This document shows, one piece after another, positions 1 to 7,290 of a DNA stretch of 8,283 nucleotides (position 1 is the first letter of the stretch; each line of letters opens with the position of its first letter). A model generated the notes under the pieces. That model had not been told where the DNA came from, did not search any database, and saw only the letters and a program-made list of their open reading frames with translations. Origin of the DNA: Erythrobacter sp. UBA2510. Lineage in GTDB: Bacteria; Pseudomonadota; Alphaproteobacteria; Sphingomonadales; Sphingomonadaceae. The DNA lies in contig DDNW01000031.1 of assembly GCA_002341345.1 (NCBI GenBank), positions 1 to 8,283 of the forward strand, in the 5' to 3' direction. Both the position numbers and the translations under genes were made by a program.

Positions 1-485
1 AGCTTCATGCGGAACACGTTGGGCGCCTGCCGCGATACGTCGGTCGCGCCCATGAAGATCGTGCAGGGCAGGCCGAAGCGCGCGCAGACCGTGGCGGTCG
101 CGACGCCATGCTGGCCCGCGCCCGTCTCGGCAATGATGCGGGTCTTGCCCATGCGCATGGCCAGCAGGATCTGGCCGATGCAATTGTTGATCTTGTGCGC
201 GCCGGTGTGATTGAGCTCGTCGCGCTTGAACCAGATCTGCGCGCCACCCAGCTCTTCGGTCAGACGCGGCGCGAAATAGAGCGGGCTGGGCCGCCCGACA
301 TAATGTTCGAGCAGGTCCTCGAACTCTTCGGTGAACTTCGGGTCCGCCTTGGCCGCGCGATAATGCTTTTCCAGATCGAGGATCAGCGGCATCAGCGTCT
401 CGGCGACATATCGGCCGCCGAACTGGCCGAAATGCCCGTTTTCGTCGGGCTGGTTCTTGAAAGTGTTGGGTTTCGCTTCGGTCAT
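1..485 (-). CDS. trpB: Tryptophan synthase beta chain, N-terminal part (cut by window edge)
   Basis: TrpB joins indole, channelled from the alpha subunit, to serine to make tryptophan; it is a cytoplasmic PLP enzyme of the TrpA2B2 complex. Only the first 161 codons are in the window; the family is about 400 residues long. Visible hallmarks are the N-terminal [12 protein letters not shown] segment (residues 20-31), the PLP-lysine motif HTGAHKINN with the Schiff-base Lys at residue 98, and ETGAGQHG with the expected catalytic Glu at residue 120. The ATG at 485-483 overlaps the trpF stop as ATGA, and a GAGG Shine-Dalgarno lies 7 bases upstream inside trpF, which fixes the start and suggests translational coupling. 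trpA would be expected next, beyond the left edge. The identification is secure; the missing C-terminal part cannot be judged. Confidence 0.97.
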   Translation of the reverse strand, partial: MTEAKPNTFKNQPDENGHFGQFGGRYVAETLMPLILDLEKHYRAAKADPKFTEEFEDLLEHYVGRPSPLYFAPRLTEELGGAQIWFKRDELNHTGAHKINNCIGQILLAMRMGKTRIIAETGAGQHGVATATVCARFGLPCTIFMGATDVSRQAPNVFRMK

Positions 486-1123
486 AGATGTGCCTCGCGC
501 GCCGCTTGGCAGAAGGCCCGTATCTTGTCGACATCCTTCGTGCCCGGCGCGCTTTCCACACCCGAGGACGTATCGACCAGCGGAGCGCCCGTCAGCCGGA
601 TCGCCTCGCCCACGTTGTCAGGAGTCAGTCCGCCAGCAAGGCCCCACGGTGCCTTGTGCTCGAAGCCAGCCAGCAGCGACCAGTCGAGCGCTAGGCCCTG
701 TCCGCCGGGCAGCTTGCCCGCCGGTGCATCGTAAAGGATGCGATCAACCGCGCCGGCAAAGCGCTGCGCGCGTTCCAGAGTACCGGCATCTTTGACGCCG
801 ACAGCCTTCCATATCTCGAACGGCGTATGGGTTTTCAACGCCGCACACCATTCGGGCGTTTCGCGGCCATGGAACTGAACGATATCGGGCTGCACGGCAG
901 CGAGCGCGCGGGCGGTCGGCTCTGCCTCCTGATTGACCAGCAGCAGCACCGTCTTCATCGGGTCGGGCACGCGCTCGCTCAGGGAGCGGGCGAGTTCGAG
1001 CGAGACATGGCGCGGGGAGGGCTCGTAATGGACGAAGCCGACATGGCTCGCACCCGCGGCAATCGCCGCATCGAGCGCCTCGGGGGTCGAGATCCCGCAA
1101 ATCTTGATCAGCTGTTCTGGCAT
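482..1123 (-). CDS. trpF: Phosphoribosylanthranilate isomerase
   Basis: TrpF carries out the Amadori rearrangement of N-(5-phosphoribosyl)anthranilate to CdRP in tryptophan synthesis; it is a cytoplasmic single-domain TIM barrel. The 213-residue length is normal. The expected motifs are in order: KICGI near the N terminus with catalytic Cys9, [11 protein letters not shown] at residues 29-41, a QFHG strand at 83-86, catalytic Asp132 in ILYDA, PGGQG at 139-143, [10 protein letters not shown] at 162-171, and the phosphate-binding DTSSGVE at 184-190 (many homologues read DVSSGVE). The ATG at 1123 is the first start codon after the in-frame pyrF stop, 21 bases upstream. No good Shine-Dalgarno is seen at normal distance, so reinitiation from pyrF is likely. 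The end overlaps trpB by 4 bases. Confidence 0.97.
   Translation of the reverse strand: MPEQLIKICGISTPEALDAAIAAGASHVGFVHYEPSPRHVSLELARSLSERVPDPMKTVLLLVNQEAEPTARALAAVQPDIVQFHGRETPEWCAALKTHTPFEIWKAVGVKDAGTLERAQRFAGAVDRILYDAPAGKLPGGQGLALDWSLLAGFEHKAPWGLAGGLTPDNVGEAIRLTGAPLVDTSSGVESAPGTKDVDKIRAFCQAAREAHL
493..496 (-). promoter_or_regulatory. Ribosome binding site of trpB inside trpF
   Basis: On the minus strand GAGG sits 7 bases before the trpB ATG and within the last codons of trpF. Together with the ATGA stop/start overlap it supports the chosen trpB start and coupled translation. Confidence 0.6.
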
Positions 1124-1144
1124 TTCGCGTGACGCCGAGTTGCC

Positions 1145-1819
1145 TCAAAGCGTCCCCTCGATCTCGCGCGCGGCCGTCAGCGGGTCATGCGCTCGGCTGA
1201 TCGGCCGACCGATCACCAGCACGCTGGCCCCGTCGTCGCGCGCCTGCCGGGGGGTGACGACGCGTTTCTGGTCGCCGGTTGCCTTGCCGCCGGGGCGCAG
1301 GCCGGGAACCACCAGGAAGCCGTCCTTCCACTGCTTGTGGACGCTCGCCACCTCCTGCCCCGAGCAGACGATCCCGTCGAGTCCGGCGGTCTGCGCGCTT
1401 TCGGCCAGCCGCATTACATGGTCGTGCGAGGTGCCTTCCACGCCCATGCGCTTCAGATCGCGTTCGTCGAGGCTGGTGAGCATGGTGACGCCCACGACCT
1501 TGCAATTCTCAGCCGCCGCCGCCTTGGCATCCTCCATCATCGCGCGCCCGCCACTGGCATGGACGGTGACGATGGCCGGTTCGAGCACGTGCAGCGCCTG
1601 CATGGCACCGGCCACCGTATTGGGGATGTCGTGCAGCTTAAGGTCGAGGAAGATCGGCAGCCCCAGATGCGCGATCTCATGAACGCCGTGAGCGCCGTGC
1701 GCGCAGAAGAACTCAAGGCCGAGCTTAACGCCCCCGATATGGCTCTTCACCTTCGCGGCGAGTGCGGTGGCTGCGTCCAGTTGGGGCAGGTCGAGGGCGA
1801 GGAATACCGGATTGCTCAT
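1145..1819 (-). CDS. pyrF: Orotidine 5'-phosphate decarboxylase
   Basis: PyrF decarboxylates OMP to UMP, the last step of de novo pyrimidine synthesis; it is a soluble homodimeric TIM barrel. The 224-residue product has FLALD at 6-10, VKLG with the substrate-contacting Lys32, the catalytic array DLKLHDIPNT with Asp59, Lys61 and Asp64, VPGLRP at 171-176 followed by GDQKR at 182-186, and GRPI at 204-207. All expected active-site residues are present. The frame stays open far upstream, but the start at 1819 gives the family's normal length and N terminus, and its ATG overlaps the lapA stop as ATGA. No strong Shine-Dalgarno precedes it, which fits coupling to lapA. It ends 21 bases before trpF, in the same reading frame. 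Confidence 0.97.
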   Translation of the reverse strand: MSNPVFLALDLPQLDAATALAAKVKSHIGGVKLGLEFFCAHGAHGVHEIAHLGLPIFLDLKLHDIPNTVAGAMQALHVLEPAIVTVHASGGRAMMEDAKAAAAENCKVVGVTMLTSLDERDLKRMGVEGTSHDHVMRLAESAQTAGLDGIVCSGQEVASVHKQWKDGFLVVPGLRPGGKATGDQKRVVTPRQARDDGASVLVIGRPISRAHDPLTAAREIEGTL

Positions 1820-2166
1820 AGGGTAGGCTTGTCTGTGTCCTCGGTGGTGGCGGGGGAGAGCGCGGCGCTTTCGGTCCGGTCCGGCTCGTAACCCGTTCGC
1901 GCCGCGGTCGGCGTCTCGGCGGCGGTGCGCGCGGCGACTTCCAGGCTGGCGATCTTGCGCCGCATCTTCCACTTGCTTGCGCGATGGTACAGCCACATCG
2001 GCACGAAACCGATCGCGAAGGAGAACAGCACGATGGCGGGGATCTTGGTGTCGACCAGCAAGCCTTCCCAGATCCGGACCGTGACGGTCGGCTGCCAGTT
2101 GGCCCAGGCGAAGATCGCCAGCGCCACGAGCAGCAGCACCCATAGGATGGTCCGCAGGATTTGCAT
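1816..2166 (-). CDS. lapA: LapA-type (DUF1049) small inner-membrane protein
   Basis: This 116-residue protein has two hydrophobic segments, about residues 5-22 and 43-62, separated by a short loop starting WANWQPTVTVRIW. A charged, probably helical stretch follows (WKMRRKIASLEV, about 66-77), then a low-complexity Ala/Thr/Glu-rich tail. This layout matches LapA/YciS (DUF1049) proteins; in E. coli LapA acts with LapB in control of LPS assembly. Whether the role carries over here is inference. The start is well supported by an AGGAGG Shine-Dalgarno 6 bases upstream. The stop overlaps the pyrF start by 4 bases, so this membrane gene is translationally tied to pyrimidine and tryptophan genes. No lapB is visible nearby. 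Family assignment rests on topology and length more than on sharp motifs. Confidence 0.8.
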   Translation of the reverse strand: MQILRTILWVLLLVALAIFAWANWQPTVTVRIWEGLLVDTKIPAIVLFSFAIGFVPMWLYHRASKWKMRRKIASLEVAARTAAETPTAARTGYEPDRTESAALSPATTEDTDKPTL

Positions 2167-2172
2167 GTCTCT

Positions 2173-2178
2173 CCTCCT
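2173..2178 (-). promoter_or_regulatory. Strong Shine-Dalgarno of lapA
   Basis: AGGAGG on the minus strand, 6 bases before the lapA ATG. It is the best ribosome-binding site in the lapA-pyrF-trpF-trpB run, which suggests that this gene is the translational entry point of the coupled set. Confidence 0.75.
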
Positions 2179-2189
2179 GTGTCTTTCGC

Positions 2190-2215
2190 GACGATGCTAG
2201 GGACTTAGCCGCGTC
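2190..2215 (-). promoter_or_regulatory. Inverted repeat and possible promoter between purB and lapA
   Basis: The 65-base gap holds an interrupted inverted repeat: GACG-cg-GCTA-agtccc-TAGC-at-CGTC on the minus strand, two 4-base stems around a 2x2 mismatch and a 6-base loop. There is no T-run after it, so it does not look like a standard intrinsic terminator. On the same strand TTGACG (2217-2212) is a good -35 match, but TAGCAT (2199-2194) lies only 12 bases further, too short for a normal spacer. It could be an operator, a weak internal promoter or an RNA structure; the sequence does not settle this. Confidence 0.25.
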
Positions 2216-2231
2216 AAGGGAAGGGCTGCGA

Positions 2232-3545
<1,314 letters not shown>

Positions 3546-3589
3546 GGGTGGTGTTCTCCGTCTTCGGGTGGTTGGAATTGAGTGGTGCG

Positions 3590-3618
3590 CGGCTAGGGCG
3601 CGGCTGAGTGAATGGCAA
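3590..3618 (-). promoter_or_regulatory. Candidate purB promoter
   Basis: On the minus strand TTGCCA (3618-3613) is followed after exactly 17 bases by TAGCCG (3595-3590). Spacing is ideal for a sigma-70-type promoter and the predicted start of transcription would leave a leader of roughly 40 bases before purB. The -10 match is poor, though CTAG-like -10 elements are plausible in GC-rich sphingomonads. A G-rich run on the plus strand (3619-3631, three runs of 3-4 G) abuts the -35 side. Confidence 0.35.
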
Positions 3619-3632
3619 GGGGCGGGGCGGGA

Positions 3633-3658
3633 CTATCCCGGATAGCAAGCCTGCTTGC
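3633..3658. repeat. Two adjacent short palindromes in the divergent purB/DUF3857 gap
   Basis: CTATCC-c-GGATAG (3633-3645, 6-base arms, 1-base centre) is followed, sharing one base, by GCAAGC-ct-GCTTGC (3645-3658, 6-base arms, 2-base centre). Both arms match perfectly. Loops this short would not form good RNA hairpins, so protein-binding sites are more likely than a terminator. They lie between the candidate purB promoter and the 5' side of the DUF3857 gene, where a regulator could affect either gene. Confidence 0.45.
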
Positions 3659-3664
3659 GTTTCA

Positions 3665-3678
3665 TAAGCACGTGTTTA
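3665..3678. promoter_or_regulatory. CACGTG-centred palindrome upstream of the DUF3857 gene
   Basis: TAAGCACGTGTTTA is a 14-base palindrome with one mismatched pair, centred on CACGTG, 46 bases before the ATG at 3725. The rest of the gap up to the start (3679-3724) shows a short GGTC/GACC inverted pair (3695-3709) and a weak GGGG Shine-Dalgarno-like run just before the ATG. I could not identify a convincing -35/-10 pair for the plus-strand gene. Confidence 0.3.
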
Positions 3679-3724
3679 GGTTTGCCTGTCATGAGGTCCG
3701 GATGAGACCGCATGGGGCCAATTC

Positions 3725-6520
3725 ATGAAGTCATATTATGCACTTGCATTGCTCACCTCCTGCGCGATCTGCGCGCCTGCCTGGGCCGGGGAAGCGGTGG
3801 TGTACGAACCCGCGCCCGGCTGGGTTGAAAAGGTCGATCTCACCGATCTGCCCGAGGTCACCGAGACCAATATTCTCGTTTACGATCAGCAATACCGGAT
3901 CGAGGGTGGCCAGCTCTGGCAATATCTCGATACAGCCTACCGGCTGGCCAGCGCACAGGAACTGACGCAAGCCGGGACGATTGTTGCGAACTGGCTGCCT
4001 GACAAGGGCGACCTCATCATCCACGAAATCGCGATTATTCGGGGTGATGAGACGATCGACGTACTGGCGCAAGGCGAGCGGTTGGAAATCCTGCGCCGCG
4101 AAGCCGAGCTGGAACAGCGCAGCGTCAACGGCGCGCTGACCGCAACGCTGGCGGTGCCGGGCTTGAAGCTGAACGACGTGCTGCGGGTCCGCTACTCTGT
4201 CACCAGTTCCGATCAGGTGCTGGGCGACGAGGTTCAGCACCAGACGCTGCTCTACCGCGAAGACGCCTTCCGTACCGGCTTTGGCCGCATCCGGGCCTCG
4301 TGGAAGACTGATGAGCCCGTGCAGTATCTGGCCGGTCCCGCCGTCGTGCTTAATCCGCCAGTAGAGCAGGACGGCTATTATTCAATCGAACTGACGCTAC
4401 CGCTGGAAGAAGCGGAGGAAATGCCGGCCGACGCGCCGCCGCGCTATCTGCGTCCAGCAATTCTGCAAATCGGCACTTTCAGCGGGTGGGAAGAGGTTTC
4501 CGCCGTCATGGCCCCCTATTACGAGGTGGCGGGAAGTGTCGATCCCGCTGGTGAACTGGCCGCAACGGTGGCCGAAATCCGCCGCACCCACGAGGGCGAT
4601 CTTGCACGCGCGGTGGCCGCGCTCGAAGTGGTGCAGGAGGATATCGGCTATCTCGCCAATGGCCTCGATGGCGGGAACTACAAGCCGCAGCGGCCGGAGG
4701 AGACATGGAACCTGCGCTATGGCGATTGCAAGGCCAAGACCGTGCTGCTGCTGGCCATGCTGAACGCAATGGGGATAGAGGCCGAGGCGGCGCTGGTGTC
4801 ATCCTCGATGGGCGATTCGCTCCCTGAAATGCTGCCAATGGCCGGCGCTTTCGACCATGTCATCGTCAAGGCCACGATCGACGGCAATGTCTATTGGCTG
4901 GACGGGACGTCTTCCGGTGCCAACATCAAGATCGTCGGCAATGTGCCGCCGTTCTTCCATGCCTTGCCGTTGCGCGCGGAAGGTGCGGAGCTGATCCCTG
5001 TCGAACAGCTTCTCCCCCCGGTCTCGCAGGCGAGCATGTTCGTGGAGCTGGACCAGCGGGCCGGGATCGACATGCCCGCCGTTGTGCATGGGCGGGCCGA
5101 AATGACCGGCCCGAATGCTTCGATGATCAATGCCGGTGCGGCACTGGCGACCGAGGAGCAGATTCGCGACCTCGCCTACCAGATCGTCTATCCGGTGACC
5201 GGCGCCGGCCAGGTCGTGGATGCCCGGATCGAGGCGGGCGACGACGACAGCGAGGTACGGATATATTTTGACATGTTCGTCAGCTCGCCGACCAGGTTCG
5301 AGGGGGCCCAGGGCAAGCAGGAACTGCGCCTGCCGAACAACCGGATCAGTTTCTCGCCCGAGCGTGGCCGCCGTGCCTGGCGCGATATTCCGGTCTTTAT
5401 CGGCGCGCCCAATGCCACGCAGGTCAGCATGACGATCCTGCTGCCCGAGATGCCGGGGACGGTGAAGCTGGAGGGCAAGAGCCGGATCGACGAGACCATT
5501 GCCGGCAGGCATCTGGTGCGAACCGCCATTCTGGAAGGTAGCCGCCTGGAGGTTGAGGAAACAGCCTCCTCCTCAGGCGGCGAGATCGCTCCTGCCGATA
5601 TTGCCGCCAATCGCCGCCGTGCCGTGATGCTGTCGCGCGATCCGCTGACGCTGGTTTTCCCCGAGGATGCGCCACGCCGCTGGCAGTTTGCCGGTGGGGC
5701 GGACCGCAGGGCGCTCGCCGGGGTCGAGGCCGCCTATGCCCTGCCGATCGAGCGCGATCCCGACGAGGTCGACAATTACCTCAACCGGGCGCGCTTCCGG
5801 CTGATGACCTACGACTTCGATGGCGCGCTGGAAGATTACGACATGGCCATCGATCTCGACGCTTCGGCCGACAATTATGCCTACCGCGCCAGAGTCCATG
5901 CCGAACGGCGCGACCTTGACAGCGTCCTCGCCGATCTGGACGAGGCCTTTGCGCTAGATCCCGATCCCTGGCGCGCGATTTCACTCGCCTATGCGCTGGC
6001 CGATGTCGGCGACATTGCCGCTGCGCAGGAACTGATCGCCACCGAGGATGGCGACGAGGACCTGCGCCGCGCGCTGGCTGAGGCGGCGGCCGAATTCGAT
6101 GCGCGCAACGGTGATTTCGTGACCGGACTGGCACGGATTGACCAGCTGCTGGTGGAAGATCCCGACGATGCGACGCTGCTCAACAACAAATGCTGGTACA
6201 TGGGCACCTGGAATATAGAGCCCGAACTGGCGCTGCCGGTGTGCACCAAGGCGGTCGAGAACTCGCGCAATTCCGCTTCGGTGTTAGACAGCCGCGCCAT
6301 GGCCAACATGCGCGCCGGGCGGCTCGATGCGGCATTGGCCGATATCGAGGCGGCGCTGGCACTGGAGCCGAACCTGACCAATTCGTTGTTGCTGCGCGGT
6401 TTGATCCGGCGCCAGCAGGGCGATCCACGCGGGGTAGAGGATATTCGCGAGGCGCTGTCGCGCAGTCCCTCGATCACCGACGATTACGCCCGCTACGGCT
6501 TTGACCTAGAGCTAGATTAA
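3725..6520 (+). CDS. Exported DUF3857 / transglutaminase-like / TPR protein
   Basis: The 931-residue product begins with a signal peptide: KSYY, a hydrophobic core and APAWA, with cleavage likely after residue 21, so it should act in the periplasm or envelope. Residues about 50-215 fit a DUF3857 beta-rich domain. Residues about 280-400 are a transglutaminase-like papain-fold domain: RYGDCKAKT gives Cys335, FDHVIVKA gives His378 and WLDGT gives Asp393, so the Cys-His-Asp triad is complete and activity (peptidase, amidase or cross-linking) is possible. A beta-rich region follows to about 640. TPR-like helix pairs appear at about 683-745 and 851-915, for example A.ADIEAALALEPN at 871-883. Substrate and pathway are unknown to me. 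It stands alone in its direction, between divergent purB and convergent radC, overlapping the radC end by 9 bases. No lipobox is seen. Confidence 0.85.
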   Translation: MKSYYALALLTSCAICAPAWAGEAVVYEPAPGWVEKVDLTDLPEVTETNILVYDQQYRIEGGQLWQYLDTAYRLASAQELTQAGTIVANWLPDKGDLIIHEIAIIRGDETIDVLAQGERLEILRREAELEQRSVNGALTATLAVPGLKLNDVLRVRYSVTSSDQVLGDEVQHQTLLYREDAFRTGFGRIRASWKTDEPVQYLAGPAVVLNPPVEQDGYYSIELTLPLEEAEEMPADAPPRYLRPAILQIGTFSGWEEVSAVMAPYYEVAGSVDPAGELAATVAEIRRTHEGDLARAVAALEVVQEDIGYLANGLDGGNYKPQRPEETWNLRYGDCKAKTVLLLAMLNAMGIEAEAALVSSSMGDSLPEMLPMAGAFDHVIVKATIDGNVYWLDGTSSGANIKIVGNVPPFFHALPLRAEGAELIPVEQLLPPVSQASMFVELDQRAGIDMPAVVHGRAEMTGPNASMINAGAALATEEQIRDLAYQIVYPVTGAGQVVDARIEAGDDDSEVRIYFDMFVSSPTRFEGAQGKQELRLPNNRISFSPERGRRAWRDIPVFIGAPNATQVSMTILLPEMPGTVKLEGKSRIDETIAGRHLVRTAILEGSRLEVEETASSSGGEIAPADIAANRRRAVMLSRDPLTLVFPEDAPRRWQFAGGADRRALAGVEAAYALPIERDPDEVDNYLNRARFRLMTYDFDGALEDYDMAIDLDASADNYAYRARVHAERRDLDSVLADLDEAFALDPDPWRAISLAYALADVGDIAAAQELIATEDGDEDLRRALAEAAAEFDARNGDFVTGLARIDQLLVEDPDDATLLNNKCWYMGTWNIEPELALPVCTKAVENSRNSASVLDSRAMANMRAGRLDAALADIEAALALEPNLTNSLLLRGLIRRQQGDPRGVEDIREALSRSPSITDDYARYGFDLELD

Positions 6521-7249
6521 TCCCCGCGCGCGCAGGCTGACATGGCCTTCGCGTCCGATCACAACATGGTCGTGGAGCGCGATGCCAAGCAGCCGGCCGG
6601 CCTCGGCAATGCGGTTGGTCATGTCGATGTCCGCGCGGCTGGGCTCGGGGTTTCCCGAAGGATGGTTGTGGACGAGGATCAGCGCCGCTGCGCCCAGATC
6701 CAGACCGCGCCGGATCACCTCGCGCGGATGGATCGCGGCCTCGTCGATCGTTCCCTCGCTGACGAGGTGATCGAGCAGCAGCCGGTTGCGCGTATTGAGA
6801 TAGAGCACGCGAACGCGCTCGTGATGCAGATGCGCCATGTCGATGGCGAGATAGTCGATCAGGGCCTGCCAGCTTCCCAGCACGGGGTTTTCCGATACTT
6901 CGCTGCGCGCCATGCGCCGTGCGGCCAGTCCGGCAATTTTGAGCGCGCCGACGCTCGCCGCGCTGATGCCCGACACCTGCATCAGCGCATCGGGATCGGC
7001 GTTGAGGACGCCCGACAGCGTGCCGAAACGTGCCAGGAGCGCCTTCGCCAGCGGCTTGGTGTCGCCCCGCGCCCGCGCGCCGAACAGCAGATATTCGAGG
7101 ACTTCGTAATCGGCGAGCGCCTCGGGCCCGCCATGGAGCAATCGCTCCCGCAACCGGGCACGATGACCGGCGCCGTCATGGGGCGCTGCCTGTCCGTCGT
7201 CCCGCTCTGAGCCAGCCACCCCGTTGCCCTCTCGCCTCACGCTATCCAT
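6512..7249 (-). CDS. radC: RadC family JAMM/MPN+ protein
   Basis: RadC/YeeS-type proteins carry a JAMM zinc-metalloprotease-like domain; despite the old name, a role in DNA repair is not established. The 245-residue product has a hydrophilic N terminus, a helix-hairpin-helix-like part around residues 45-115 (including LMQVSGIS.A.VGALK), and the MPN+ domain from about 120. Metal ligands are visible in VHNHPSGNPEPSRADID: His194, His196 and Asp207, with the partner Glu probably Glu143 in HHERVRVLYLN. The ATG at 7249 has AAGG about 6 bases upstream. The stop TAG lies inside the last codons of the convergent DUF3857 gene. Only 41 bases separate the start from the divergent YdbH-like gene. Confidence 0.93.
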   Translation of the reverse strand: MDSVRREGNGVAGSERDDGQAAPHDGAGHRARLRERLLHGGPEALADYEVLEYLLFGARARGDTKPLAKALLARFGTLSGVLNADPDALMQVSGISAASVGALKIAGLAARRMARSEVSENPVLGSWQALIDYLAIDMAHLHHERVRVLYLNTRNRLLLDHLVSEGTIDEAAIHPREVIRRGLDLGAAALILVHNHPSGNPEPSRADIDMTNRIAEAGRLLGIALHDHVVIGREGHVSLRARGLI

Positions 7250-7290
7250 GCATTGCCTTTAGCGCCGTGAACGCGCAAGTGGCGCAGGTA
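7250..7290. promoter_or_regulatory. Short divergent intergenic region radC / YdbH-like gene
   Basis: Only 41 bases lie between the two divergent starts (17 if GTG 7267 is used). I see the radC Shine-Dalgarno (AAGG on the minus strand) but no -35/-10 pair. There is no room for two separate promoters with leaders, so at least one promoter must lie inside the opposite gene or transcripts must be nearly leaderless. Confidence 0.4.

Noticed and set aside
108..734. Plus-strand open frames opposite trpB and trpF
   Set aside because: They are antisense to two genes with clear catalytic motifs and show no coding logic of their own.
3619..3631. Possible G-quadruplex on the plus strand
   Set aside because: Only three runs of three or more G are present; a fourth suitable run is missing nearby, so I do not claim it.
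4799..5512. Minus-strand 237-codon frame inside the DUF3857 gene
   Set aside because: It is a shadow of a gene with a signal peptide and intact catalytic triad; His/Gly/Arg-rich composition, no motif.
6521..6560. Intrinsic terminator after the DUF3857 gene
   Set aside because: The CG-rich alternating stretch gives no clear stem with a following T-run.
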